A stretch of DNA of 64,000 bases from Enterobacteriaceae bacterium. GTDB taxonomy: Bacteria; Pseudomonadota; Gammaproteobacteria; Enterobacterales; Enterobacteriaceae. Below are positions 15,922 through 23,465 of this stretch, one piece after another. The notes beneath the pieces are model-generated. The model searched no databases, had not been told where the DNA came from, and saw only the letters and a program-made list of their open reading frames with translations. Positions within the stretch are counted from its first letter, which is position 1; each line of letters starts with the position of its first letter. Both the position numbers and the translations under genes were made by a program. The DNA is taken from NCBI GenBank assembly GCA_902363335.1, contig CABIZV010000002.1, forward strand, positions 1-64,000, given 5' to 3'.

Positions 15922-16055
15922 TGGTGATGTGGTGGGTGGAGTCGAACCACTTTCCATCGGTGCGATGCCGATTGCAGTACGCGCAACGATCCGCTACATG
16001 ACTAGTATTTTCACAGTCGCCTATCTGCTAGCTCGCCGTTGAGCTTCACCACATC
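15922..16055 (-). ncRNA. tRNA-like element in the leader of N
   Basis: Read on the minus strand: 9-bp acceptor-like stem GATGTGGTG (16055-16047) / CACCACATC (15934-15926), followed by ACCA; D arm GCTC-AACGGC-GAGC (16044-16031) with A14 and the GG pair; T arm GTGG-TTCGACT-CCAC (15950-15936) with the invariant TTCGA. Between D and T arms lie about 80 bases instead of some 25-40, including a GACT/AGTC hairpin and an ATCGG/CCGAT hairpin. It has tRNA ends but no normal anticodon arm. It ends 21 bases before the N start codon. Confidence 0.55.
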
Positions 16056-16077
16056 CCAAAGTTCACTTTGGTTGTTT

Positions 16078-16091
16078 CGGCTTTTCAGCCG
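16078..16091 (-). promoter_or_regulatory. Possible boxB-like hairpin of nutL
   Basis: On the minus strand CGGCT-GAAA-AGCCG forms a 5-bp stem with a GNRA-type loop, the loop class used by boxB RNAs. It lies between PL and N. No convincing boxA is adjacent, so the assignment is weak. Confidence 0.35.
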
Positions 16092-16160
16092 CGTAGATTC
16101 ATCACTGAATCGTTGTATGTTCACCGTCCTGGTAAATGTTGCGTCCTGCTGATGGGATTA

Positions 16161-16203
16161 ATAGTACATGTTGTACTTGTAATGGGTCAATACATTTTGT
16201 TCT
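16161..16203 (-). promoter_or_regulatory. PL promoter with two repressor operators
   Basis: On the minus strand TTGACC (-35, 16190-16185), an 18-base spacer and TACTAT (-10, 16166-16161) face N. Operator OL1, AGTACATGTTGTACT (16163-16177), covers the -10; OL2, AATACATTTTGTTCT (16189-16203), meets the -35. Their centres are 26 bp apart. A copy of the same motif lies at PR, which supports both calls. Confidence 0.7.
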
Positions 16204-16300
16204 ATGAGGCAAGGAAAACACCATAACGTATTGTTTGAATGAGGTATTTATTTTTAATCTACGATGTTATGCTCACAAAAACACCAAAGAGGGCATGGTT

Positions 16301-16525
16301 ATGGGCTTGGGAATGGATATGAAACGAGATGAGCTACTGGAAGACCGAGCAGCTTTCATAGCTGGCGAGATTGGTGGGGCGGTTGTTGAGTTGATTATTG
16401 CCGGGTCGAAGATAGAACGCGATGCCATAGTAGAGCGACTGGAAGCTAAGCGAAAATCCGTTGGCAATATGATTCATAAGGGAGTGTTGAGGGATGCTGC
16501 GGAGTTTGTGAGGAAAGGGCGGTAG
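16301..16525 (+). CDS. Small YmgB/AriR-like protein, 74 aa
   Basis: Stands alone on the plus strand between PL and the c2-bstA-like unit. ATG 16301 is preferred because AGAGGG lies 7 bases upstream. The sequence is a helical bundle: AAFIAGEIGGAVVELIIAGS, then IERDAIVERLEAK and a last helix DAAEFVRKG. Spacing of hydrophobic and Gly residues resembles E. coli YmgB/AriR, small regulators tied to acid resistance and biofilm. This is a pattern match only. Confidence 0.55.
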   Translation: MGLGMDMKRDELLEDRAAFIAGEIGGAVVELIIAGSKIERDAIVERLEAKRKSVGNMIHKGVLRDAAEFVRKGR

Positions 16526-16669
16526 TGCATCGGCGCATCATGCTTACCTTTGTTTATGGAGCACGACGTAACGCGTTTAAATATATGGGATTCTGCATTT
16601 CACGATTCATGTAAGTCATTGATTTTATCGTCAGCGCAGTTATCTTTGAATCGCATACTAACAGGCAGT

Positions 16670-16691
16670 AAAAACCCGGCGCTGTGGCCGG
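16670..16691 (-). terminator. Terminator of the c2/bstA-like unit
   Basis: On the minus strand CCGGC-CACAGC-GCCGG is followed by GTTTTTA, 14 bases beyond the stop codon of the 301-residue gene. Confidence 0.75.
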
Positions 16692-16704
16692 ATTGTGGTG
16701 GAGA

Positions 16705-17610
16705 TCAATGCTTATTTGGGAGTGCTGGTTTTTTTATCGATTCTAATAGCTCGGAGGCGTTACTAATCTTTTTGTTTCCAAGGTAATTAGGCAGTTTTTC
16801 CATTGCGTAGTTATCGTGTAGCCATTTTCTGAACACGCCAAGTGCCTCAATAGGATAAATCCAGGCGGTTATATACTTATTTGCAGCTGACTGCCTGTAA
16901 TTTTCGGGGAACAGATGTTGGTGCTGCACCCTTTCCCCGAATTTATCGGATAGCCCATTAGCTGACCAATACTTTCCCCAGTGAATTCCAACGCTTCCAT
17001 CCAAAGACGTGGTGTCATCCATAGGGAATCCTCCCCCGATCAAGTTCATGGCAATATCAGCTATCTCTCTGAATACTGCAAAATGAGTTGTCGGTATCTG
17101 ATCGTTCAGCTTAATCCTTGCTCGATAGTTCTCGAATGAGATATCTATTGAAGCATTGGGGTTGTAATTTGACTTTTCATAAATCATCCGCTTAAGCGTG
17201 TACTCAGCCAAGCGAACAAAATTACCTATTGCGACTGATCTATCAAAATTTGTGGCATCTAGAGCATAGTAACGGAGGATAGCCATGCAAACATAGTCAG
17301 GATAAGCATGAGTTTCCACGTTTGAGCTATTTAAAACGCGAGTGTAGAGCCTGTCGACGTTATGAAACCCTTTCTCCGCTAAATACGCAGCTACTTTTTG
17401 ACCTCTGGGTTTATTTTTTTCTGTGTCCCAGTTTGATGTGAACACCCTCAGTGGCGTGTCATCAATGCCGCATAACTTTGCGAGACCGTAGAGAGTTAGG
17501 TAAGGAGTTCCATCATTGAGAACGCCCATAGGAATATCATCAGAAACAACCTCTACTACAGGGAAAAGCTGCATTTGGTGCAGGGATCCGCTATTGCTGT
17601 TTATCGACAT
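16705..17610 (-). CDS. BstA-like abortive-infection protein (candidate)
   Basis: 301-residue soluble protein directly downstream of the repressor gene on the same strand. The N-terminal third (LTLYGLAKLCGIDDTPLRVF ... KVAAYLAEKGF ... YVCMAILRYYALDA) looks like a KilA-N/BRO-type DNA-binding domain; the rest is unlike common domains. In the P22-like phage BTP1 the gene bstA has just this place, length and domain type, and its product stops growth of infecting phages. I rely on position, size and domain pattern, not on a remembered alignment, so the BstA name is a strong hypothesis only. AAGGAAA precedes the ATG. The 87-bp gap to c2 holds the palindrome CATCTAGATG. Confidence 0.6.
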   Translation of the reverse strand: MSINSNSGSLHQMQLFPVVEVVSDDIPMGVLNDGTPYLTLYGLAKLCGIDDTPLRVFTSNWDTEKNKPRGQKVAAYLAEKGFHNVDRLYTRVLNSSNVETHAYPDYVCMAILRYYALDATNFDRSVAIGNFVRLAEYTLKRMIYEKSNYNPNASIDISFENYRARIKLNDQIPTTHFAVFREIADIAMNLIGGGFPMDDTTSLDGSVGIHWGKYWSANGLSDKFGERVQHQHLFPENYRQSAANKYITAWIYPIEALGVFRKWLHDNYAMEKLPNYLGNKKISNASELLESIKKPALPNKH

Positions 17611-17697
17611 ATCTTCATGATTTCCTTATTTTTGTTGTAGAGATCTGCTTTTTTTATTTCCTACATCTAGATGCGTATAAAGCCTCTTGCTGCGGAC

Positions 17698-18357
17698 TCA
17701 CCCAAACGTCTCTTCAGGCCACTGTGACGCAACAACCTTTCCTACAACCCGGCAGTGCTCATTGCATGGCATCATAGGGAACTGAGGATTTAGCGGCTGT
17801 AGGAAGACCTGCCCACTGTCTTTGATCAGCTTCTTGAATGTGAACTCGTCCCCATTCAGTCGTGCGATACAAAAATCTCCCGGGTCAACTGGCTCTTCTG
17901 GGTCTACAAGAATCAACATGCCTTCCGGGAAGCTAGGCTTAGAACCAGCTGGCGCAGTCATTGAGTGACCATCAACCTCAAGCCAGAATGCATTGTCGCT
18001 AGCTTTCTTCGTTGTGCTAACCCATCGTTCCGCATCACGCTCGGTAAATGTGCGAAATTCAGGTGAGAACATACCTGCCTGTACGTGTGAGAATACTGGG
18101 TAGTCATACTGCTTTTTCACTGGTGCATTGATAACCTGGCCAGTGATCGAGAATGTACCATCATGATTAAATGAAACATTTGAAATCCCAAGATATTGAA
18201 AAATAATCCCGATTTCATCTAACGATGGGTGTCGTGATCCACGCAACCAGTGACCTACGCCACCCTGCGTCATTCCAAGCTCTTCAGCCAGCATTTCTTG
18301 CGTAATGCCAAGCTCTTTCATTCTGGCTCTTGCCAGTTCGTTCCATTTCATATTCAT
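17698..18357 (-). CDS. c2: Prophage repressor C2/CI type (S24 self-cleaving)
   Basis: Maintains lysogeny by binding OL and OR. From ATG 18357 the protein has 219 residues, close to P22 C2 (216). N-terminal HTH: ITQEMLAEELGMTQGGVGHWLRG. C-terminal LexA/S24 domain: cleavage pair Ala-Gly in HVQAGMFSP, catalytic Ser in VDGHSMTAPAG, catalytic Lys in FTFKKLIKD. All residues for RecA-stimulated cleavage are present, so SOS induction is expected. No good ribosome site precedes the start, as in leaderless cI mRNAs. An ATG at 18351 is the alternative. Confidence 0.92.
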   Translation of the reverse strand: MNMKWNELARARMKELGITQEMLAEELGMTQGGVGHWLRGSRHPSLDEIGIIFQYLGISNVSFNHDGTFSITGQVINAPVKKQYDYPVFSHVQAGMFSPEFRTFTERDAERWVSTTKKASDNAFWLEVDGHSMTAPAGSKPSFPEGMLILVDPEEPVDPGDFCIARLNGDEFTFKKLIKDSGQVFLQPLNPQFPMMPCNEHCRVVGKVVASQWPEETFG

Positions 18358-18366
18358 GTCGCCATT

Positions 18367-18443
18367 ATTACGCTTTGTACTACAATCAGCCATGCACGTT
18401 ATGTATTTTTTGTGTTGCTTTATCAAAGTACATATTGTATTGT
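18367..18443 (+). promoter_or_regulatory. PR promoter and OR operators
   Basis: PR: TTGCTT (18415-18420), 17-base spacer, TATTGT (18438-18443), reading into cro. OR1 AGTACATATTGTATT (18427-18441) covers spacer and -10. Weaker operator matches: ATTACGCTTTGTACT (18367-18381) beside c2, and TGCACGTTATGTATT (18393-18407, inverted). The consensus shared with PL is AGTACA-N3-TGTACT. Confidence 0.65.
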
Positions 18444-18469
18444 TTGGTTATGGTTACTATGGAGGATGT

Positions 18470-18685
18470 ATGAGCAACCTAAGAATGTATCGGGAGTCCT
18501 TGAAGGTATCCCAAACAACCTTGGCGGACATTATTGGCTGTAGTCAAGGCGCAATAGGTCATTGGGAATGTGGTAGACGCCATCCAGACCTTAAAACTTG
18601 TCGAGCGATTGTTGACTGCCTAAACAAGTTAGGCGCAACCGTTAATCTTGACGACGTGTTCCCACCTGAACACCACGCAGCATAA
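18470..18685 (+). CDS. cro: Cro-type repressor
   Basis: 71 residues from ATG 18470, with GGAGG 5 bases upstream. The HTH is LADIIGCSQGAIGHWECGRR. Its GAIGHW helix resembles GGVGHW in the C2 repressor, so both proteins are expected to read the same operators. It is the first gene rightward of PR and would favour the lytic choice by shutting off c2. It is longer than P22 Cro (61 aa) and not close to it. Confidence 0.85.
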   Translation: MSNLRMYRESLKVSQTTLADIIGCSQGAIGHWECGRRHPDLKTCRAIVDCLNKLGATVNLDDVFPPEHHAA

Positions 18686-18747
18686 GCAATACCCTCACAA
18701 CGGCCGTCCGGCCTACGTAGCTGAAAAGCTAAATCCAAATAACAAAC

Positions 18748-18780
18748 AAGTCTTTATGGCTATGCGTGTCTGCGCATGGC
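18748..18780 (+). promoter_or_regulatory. Candidate nutR site
   Basis: AAGTCTTTA (18748-18756) is like boxA, followed by the hairpin GCTATGCG-TGTCTG-CGCATGGC (18759-18780). The site lies between cro and cII, the correct place. The loop is not a typical boxB pentaloop, so confidence is limited. Confidence 0.4.
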
Positions 18781-18814
18781 CTTTAACTATTTCAACACAA
18801 TGGAATTATTACAA

Positions 18815-19114
18815 ATGGAAAACTCAATTAACCGCAACAAGGTCAATGCCCGTCGCATTGAATCCTGGTTGCTCAATCGAATTGCGATGAAAGGTGGAAG
18901 CAACGTAGCGAAAGAAATCGGCGTCGATAAGGCACAGATAACACGCTGGAAAGAAAGCTGGCTGCCGAAGATGGCAATGCTTCTGGCTGTTCTGGAATGG
19001 GGTGTTGTCGATGATGACATGGCCCGTCTTGCAAAAGAAGTAGCTGCTGTTCTCACAAAGAAAAAATCCCCGGCGGCAACCGAGGATTCAGATCAAATCA
19101 CCATGCAATTCTGA
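18815..19114 (+). CDS. cII: CII-type transcription activator (P22 C1)
   Basis: Activates the establishment promoters for repressor and integrase. 99 residues from ATG 18815. The core RRIESWLLNRIAMKGGSNVAKEIGVDKAQITRWKESWLPK ends in MLLAVLEWGVVDDDMARLAKEVAAVLT and is plainly homologous to lambda CII and P22 C1; the HTH is VAKEIGVDKAQITRWK. The start is uncertain: GGA is 10 bases upstream, and ATG 18800 is possible. The cut of 20 residues quoted here follows the text rule; the full match runs through residue 99. Confidence 0.93.
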   Translation: MENSINRNKVNARRIESWLLNRIAMKGGSNVAKEIGVDKAQITRWKESWLPKMAMLLAVLEWGVVDDDMARLAKEVAAVLTKKKSPAATEDSDQITMQF

Positions 19115-19149
19115 AACGAATAACTGGATCAATTCACAGGAGTAATTAT

Positions 19150-19296
19150 ATGCGAAAGCAGCAGGAAAATAAACGCGTTAATCACCGAAAAGATGTGCTT
19201 CGTGACCAGTTCTATCAGCAAGTAAATCCTGCAATCGCCGCACCATTGCGGGAGATTTTAAACAAGCACAAAAAATCGGAGGTTAGCCATGAGTAA
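19150..19296 (+). CDS. Small ORF between cII and O, 48 aa
   Basis: ATG 19150 with AGGAG 7 bases upstream; the stop overlaps the start of the O-type gene by 8 bases. The peptide begins MRKQQENKRVNHRKD and is basic, then amphipathic. P22 has a 48-codon frame (orf48) at the same place. Role unknown; translation coupling to the replication gene is likely. Confidence 0.65.
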   Translation: MRKQQENKRVNHRKDVLRDQFYQQVNPAIAAPLREILNKHKKSEVSHE

Positions 19297-20146
19297 CGTA
19301 GCTTATGCAAACTTCGGGGATAGCAGATCCCCGGTGGAGAAGAAAGTGGCGCAACTCGAAGATGGTTATTCGCGCCTTGCCAATGAACTTCTTGATGCAA
19401 CCATGTGCTCAGGGCTGCCGGAGACAGAGCTGTGCATCCTGATGGCTGTCTGGCGCAAGACATACGGCTTTAACAAGAAATTAGACTGGGTCAGCAATGA
19501 GCAATTCGAGGAGATGATTGATAAACATTACACCCACTGCTCAGCCGCGAAAAACAACCTTATCAGAAGGAAAGTCCTGATTCAGGAAGGGCGGAAAGTG
19601 GGAATGAATACCAACATTTCCGAGTGGCAAACAAAAAATAACGGATTCCGCAAAACATTAGCTAAACCTGCTAAGAAAAGCTTAGCAGAATCCGCTAAAT
19701 GCATTAAGCAGAAGTTGCTAACCACAAAAGACAATATTACAAAAGACAATAAAGACATTAAAAACATATTGCCCGAACAAGTTCAGGCGATGCAGGAAAA
19801 ACCATCTCAGCCTACAAACAAACACCAGTCCACTGACGAAGCATTCGAGTCGATTTTCTGGCTTGCAGGAATGCATAAGACCGGGAAGAAAAACGCTAAG
19901 TCTGCATTCAGAACTCAGTACCAGGAGTGGCGTCGAGCTAACGGTGGCACCCCTGAGCAATTCGCCATGTACCTTGCAGGTGATATTGCTTCCCGAATCG
20001 GAAAACAGTTCGGCTTCGACAAGCTACACCCGACATCCTACCTGAACGGGAAACGATGGGAGGACGAGAAGCCATCAGCAGATCCTGAATCATCAGGCCA
20101 TAAGCCATCAGTAACCGTCAGCAAAAGCGGATACGTTTACTACTGA
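19289..20146 (+). CDS. 18: Replication initiator, O type (P22 gp18)
   Basis: 285 residues. The N-terminal O domain binds origin iterons: DGYSRLANELLDATMCSGLP and the winged-helix pattern ILMAVWRKTYGFNKKLDWVS. The middle is lysine-rich and unstructured, and coincides with the iterons in the DNA. The C-terminal part (FESIFWLAGMHKTGKKNAKS) should contact the helicase. It is followed by a 35-codon frame and a primase-helicase rather than a lambda P or P22 gp12 gene. Confidence 0.9.
   Translation: MSNVAYANFGDSRSPVEKKVAQLEDGYSRLANELLDATMCSGLPETELCILMAVWRKTYGFNKKLDWVSNEQFEEMIDKHYTHCSAAKNNLIRRKVLIQEGRKVGMNTNISEWQTKNNGFRKTLAKPAKKSLAESAKCIKQKLLTTKDNITKDNKDIKNILPEQVQAMQEKPSQPTNKHQSTDEAFESIFWLAGMHKTGKKNAKSAFRTQYQEWRRANGGTPEQFAMYLAGDIASRIGKQFGFDKLHPTSYLNGKRWEDEKPSADPESSGHKPSVTVSKSGYVYY
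19657..19722. other. ori: Probable phage replication origin (iterons) inside the O gene
   Basis: Three related 20-base units: CTTAGCAGAATCCGCTAAAT (19681-19700), an inverted copy CATTAGCTAAACCTGCTAAG (19657-19676), and a looser copy ATTAAGCAGAAGTTGCTAAC (19703-19722). An A-rich tract (19723-19780) follows. Iterons plus an AT-rich part inside O is the lambda origin layout. Confidence 0.7.
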
Positions 20147-20153
20147 GGTCACG

Positions 20154-20261
20154 ATGAAATCACGGGTCAAGGCATTGCTGATCGCCGGTTATAACCACGG
20201 CTTATTGAGCGATGGTTTTGTCCGGTACTGTTTCAACAAGTTAGATTTGAGGGCGTCATGA
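20154..20261 (+). CDS. Small ORF before the helicase gene, 35 aa
   Basis: MKSRVKALLIAGYNHGLLS starts the peptide; GAGGT lies 4 bases upstream and the stop overlaps the helicase ATG as ATGA. Similar IAGY-x-HGLL peptides occur before replication genes in other lambdoid phages. Likely a coupled small gene of unknown role. Confidence 0.6.
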   Translation: MKSRVKALLIAGYNHGLLSDGFVRYCFNKLDLRAS

Positions 20262-22138
20262 GTCCATCTGAACTGAGTGAGCTGCTTTGGAATCAGGTCG
20301 AAAGGGTAGCGAAGTATCTTTTGCCAAACGGCAAACGAGAAAGCCACGAATGGGTTGCTGGAAGCATCAACGGAGAGTCAGGAAAGAGTCTCAAGGTTAA
20401 TCTGGCAGGGAAAAAAGTCTGGTCTGACTTTGCTGAGGGAACCACTGGTGATCTACTCGATTTATGGGTTTCCGTCAGGGATTGCGGGTTACATCAGGCT
20501 ATGACAGAGGCCAAAGAGTTTCTGGGTATCAAGGACGATGACCACCACTTCTCAGCCAAGCAGCAAAAGAAATTCTCCAGACCAGACCGCAAGAAAGTCG
20601 CTCGTTACCTCACTAAAACCGAAAATCATCTTGAGTACCTTTCCTCCCGCGGGATCTCAGCAGAGACAGCGAAGCTGTACGAGGTGGCAGCAGCTAAGGT
20701 CTGGAACGGCGAGCGAGAACTGGACGCTCTGGCATTCCCTTACAAACGTGACGGTGAGCTTTTGCAGGTTAAACGCATTAGCACTGAGAGACCTGATGGG
20801 AAGAAGGTAATCATGGCTGAGGGTGACTGTGAGCCTTGTCTGTATGGCTGGCAAGCTATCCCGAAGAACATGCGGATCGTCATCATCTGCGAAGGTGAAA
20901 TCGACTGCATGAGTTATTACCAGTACGGACTACCGGCACTTTCAGTACCATTCGGAGGTGGTAAGGGAGCAAAGCAGCAATGGATTGAATTTGAGTATCA
21001 CAATCTGGATAGGTTCGATGAAATCTGGATAAGCATGGACAGCGATGAGGTCGGGCAGGCTGCCGCAAAGGAGATAGCAACGCGTCTTGGCGAACACCGT
21101 TGTCGCCTGGTAAATCTTCCACTCAAAGACATCAATGAGTGCCTGATGGCTGGAATATCCTCCGATGACATCGTTGGTTATCTGGAGCGAGCTTCATTCT
21201 TCGACCCGGAGGAGCTCTATAGCGCCAGAGAGTTTTATCAGGACACTATCAACGCCTTCTATGGAAAAGAGCAAAGCCTGTTCTACAGCCCGTGGGAATG
21301 TCTGAATCACAATTTCGCGTTTCGCCAGGCTGAGTTGTCGCTAATTAACGGCGTTAACGGTCACGGCAAGACTGAAGTTGTTGGGCATATGGCGCTGGAA
21401 GCCATGCGACAGGGTGTTAAGACCTGCATCGCCTCACTGGAGATTAAGCCTGGCATCCTGCTAAAACGGCTTACCCGGCAGTCGACATGTCTGAAACTCC
21501 CGCCTCAGCTGGAAATCGACTCTGCCTTCAAGTTTTACGATGACCGGTTATGGCTATTCGGCCTGACGGGAACCGCTAAAGCAGATCGGCTGGTCGAGAT
21601 ATTCACTTACGCCTGGAAGCGTTACGGCATCGAACTGTTCGTCATCGACAGCCTGATGAAATGCGGTATCGGGGATGACGACTACAACGGGCAGAAAGCC
21701 TTCGTAGATGCCTTATGCGACTTCAAGAACAAAACCAATACTCACGTCATGCTTGTAACCCATAGCCGCAAGGGAGACAGCGAGGAGAAGCCTACGGGCA
21801 AGATGGATGTTAAGGGTTCAGGCTCTATCACCGACCTGACCGATAACCTGTTCATCATCTGGCGAAATAAGGTTCGTGAGAAAGCCATTCAGAAAGACCA
21901 ACAAGGTGAAGAACTTGATGATAAGGAGCGAAAAGCTCTGGCTGCCCCGGCATCTGTTTTGATGCTTGAAAAGCAGCGAAATGGCGAGGGGTGGGAAGGT
22001 GGCATACCGTTATATCTCGATCCAATGTCACATCAGTTCCTGCCTACCGAAACCACATCCCCATTCAGCTACATTGCCAACATGCCCAAATCGGAATACG
22101 ACGAGGTTTGGCAACAGCAGAATGTAACGGAGTACTGA
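20258..22138 (+). CDS. Primase-helicase (Toprim plus DnaB-like ATPase)
   Basis: 626 residues, Twinkle/T7 gp4-like. An N-terminal part (about 1-90) is followed by a Toprim domain (VIICEGEIDCMSYYQYG, then ISMDSDEVGQAAAKE with the acidic DSD) and a RecA-like helicase domain from about residue 350 with P-loop NGVNGHGKTE, Walker B LFVIDSLMKCG and MLVTHSRKGD. No N-terminal zinc-finger CxxC pattern is seen, so primase activity may need testing. It stands where P22 has the DnaB-like gp12, giving the phage its own fork helicase. Confidence 0.88.
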   Translation: MSPSELSELLWNQVERVAKYLLPNGKRESHEWVAGSINGESGKSLKVNLAGKKVWSDFAEGTTGDLLDLWVSVRDCGLHQAMTEAKEFLGIKDDDHHFSAKQQKKFSRPDRKKVARYLTKTENHLEYLSSRGISAETAKLYEVAAAKVWNGERELDALAFPYKRDGELLQVKRISTERPDGKKVIMAEGDCEPCLYGWQAIPKNMRIVIICEGEIDCMSYYQYGLPALSVPFGGGKGAKQQWIEFEYHNLDRFDEIWISMDSDEVGQAAAKEIATRLGEHRCRLVNLPLKDINECLMAGISSDDIVGYLERASFFDPEELYSAREFYQDTINAFYGKEQSLFYSPWECLNHNFAFRQAELSLINGVNGHGKTEVVGHMALEAMRQGVKTCIASLEIKPGILLKRLTRQSTCLKLPPQLEIDSAFKFYDDRLWLFGLTGTAKADRLVEIFTYAWKRYGIELFVIDSLMKCGIGDDDYNGQKAFVDALCDFKNKTNTHVMLVTHSRKGDSEEKPTGKMDVKGSGSITDLTDNLFIIWRNKVREKAIQKDQQGEELDDKERKALAAPASVLMLEKQRNGEGWEGGIPLYLDPMSHQFLPTETTSPFSYIANMPKSEYDEVWQQQNVTEY

Positions 22139-22425
22139 TGAAAAAAATACACTCAAGCATCATTCTCGAATTTATCAACAATCCTCGCTTTGTCGCGGTT
22201 CTTGATAAGTGCCTAGAAGAGGAAGAACTGATCGCGCAGTTCGAAAGACTTTATGGAGTAAAACGCCCAACAGAGCGCCAGCATCCACTGGAACGCATGG
22301 TTGATGAGGTGACCGGGTTTAGAAAATCACAATGGAGTGATTTCTTCGAGGCGTTCATCCCGTTTGTTTACGACTGCGTTTGGCTTAGATGGGAAGGACG
22401 CAACGATGAGAGGTGCTGGAAATGA
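22138..22425 (+). CDS. Conserved phage protein of unknown function, 95 aa
   Basis: Starts MKKIHSSIILEFINNPRFV at the ATG of a TGATG overlap with the helicase stop. Mostly helical, acidic in the middle (CLEEEELIAQFERLYG), Trp/Phe-rich at the end (FFEAFIPFVYDCVWLRW). I recall the IHSSIILEF-NNPRF start from other P22-like phages, without function. Confidence 0.7.
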   Translation: MKKIHSSIILEFINNPRFVAVLDKCLEEEELIAQFERLYGVKRPTERQHPLERMVDEVTGFRKSQWSDFFEAFIPFVYDCVWLRWEGRNDERCWK

Positions 22426-22652
22426 CTGAGCCTAGGATTGAGAAATTATTTGGAAAAGATAGAAGCCGAGACAAAAAGTTTCGTCGCGCTGATGTTGCCT
22501 TAGAAATTGTTAAATACTTTGGCGATGAATATGTCGATTTATCGCATTACGTGAGGGCTGGTCGAGTTCTAAAAGAAGGGGTTGAGCGCGGGGTAATTAA
22601 AACGGTTGGCTCTGCCAGGTACATGATGGTTAACACGACAAATCACGATTAA
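22422..22652 (+). CDS. Small probable winged-helix protein, 76 aa
   Basis: ATGA overlap with the preceding stop. Basic start (KLFGKDRSRDKKFRRADVA), then VDLSHYVRAGRVLKEGVERGVIKTVG, which looks like a helix-turn-wing pattern. Function unknown. A weak hairpin CTCGC-AAAT-GCGGG followed by TCTTTTTTA stands at 22658-22679, just after the stop. Confidence 0.6.
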   Translation: MTEPRIEKLFGKDRSRDKKFRRADVALEIVKYFGDEYVDLSHYVRAGRVLKEGVERGVIKTVGSARYMMVNTTNHD

Positions 22653-22692
22653 CAGGCTCGCAAATGCGGGTCTTTTTTATGAGGGCAAGAGC

Positions 22693-23223
22693 ATGAACAG
22701 CAAAGAACAATTTGAAGCGTGGTATCTGGAAAACTGGGGCCATACAGAAGATAACCATGAATCACTATTCGAGCGCTTCCAGGATGGTTGCGGTGACGAA
22801 TATTATCGGCTTGGTGTCCGTATGGCGTATGAGGCCTGGCAAGCAGCATCCAAAGCATCAGAGCAGCAACTGGCTGCGGTGGTCGCGGAGAATGCGGCAA
22901 CTGATAACCGGATGCAGCAACTTATTCAGATTATCAACAATGCTGACAACGACTACTGCATGTGCGGTGATGCGATGAGCGGCCACGGACACGGCGGGTG
23001 TGGACACCCTACAGGTATGTTCGATTACCACTACAACAAATGGCTTGAGTCAGACAGTGAAACCCCGGCAACAGACGCCGCCATTGCAAAAATCCAGGCT
23101 CAGGGTGTGGAGATGTTTGCTAGCCAGTTGAGAACGAATGATAACGGAGCATCAGTCTGCAAAATGATTGCACTCGGTGCCGATGAGTTCGCCGCCCAGT
23201 TACGACAGGGAGCAGCGCTATGA
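22693..23223 (+). CDS. Ea-type accessory phage protein, 176 aa
   Basis: Begins MNSKEQFEAWYLENWG, a motif shared by many small lambdoid accessory proteins. The middle has a Cys/His-rich patch (CMCGDAMSGHGHGGCGH) that may bind metal. The C-terminal part is a helix ending FAAQLRQGAAL. Not essential by analogy. ATGA overlap joins it to the next frame. Confidence 0.65.
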   Translation: MNSKEQFEAWYLENWGHTEDNHESLFERFQDGCGDEYYRLGVRMAYEAWQAASKASEQQLAAVVAENAATDNRMQQLIQIINNADNDYCMCGDAMSGHGHGGCGHPTGMFDYHYNKWLESDSETPATDAAIAKIQAQGVEMFASQLRTNDNGASVCKMIALGADEFAAQLRQGAAL

Positions 23224-23465
23224 ACTATTTCGACATTGAAGAATTGCTGAGTGCTATGTATGGCATTACCGACGAGCAGCGGAGTGAGGATTTTGATTTT
23301 GATGAGCTTTGCTATGAGAAGTTCGAAATCGGCTTCGACGAATTCATGAAGATTATCTCGGTTCTGCTGCCGCTAACTCCAGTGGTTGAGTCCGCGCTAA
23401 CTGGTAAGAAGTACCACGCATTCATCAAAGATGGGCTGGCGCTCGTCAAGCAGGAGGCCCAATGA
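23220..23465 (+). CDS. Small acidic phage protein, 81 aa
   Basis: Very acidic N-terminal half (DEQRSEDFDFDELCYEKFEIG) and a hydrophobic helix FMKIISVLLPLTPVV. It is linked by ATGA overlaps on both sides in an early right operon. No family recognised. Confidence 0.65.
   Translation: MNYFDIEELLSAMYGITDEQRSEDFDFDELCYEKFEIGFDEFMKIISVLLPLTPVVESALTGKKYHAFIKDGLALVKQEAQ

Noticed and set aside
18393..18407. Third operator OR2
   Set aside because: Only about 9 of 12 half-site bases fit, and spacing to OR1 (34 bp) differs from the 26 bp elsewhere. Listed only as a weak match within the PR feature.
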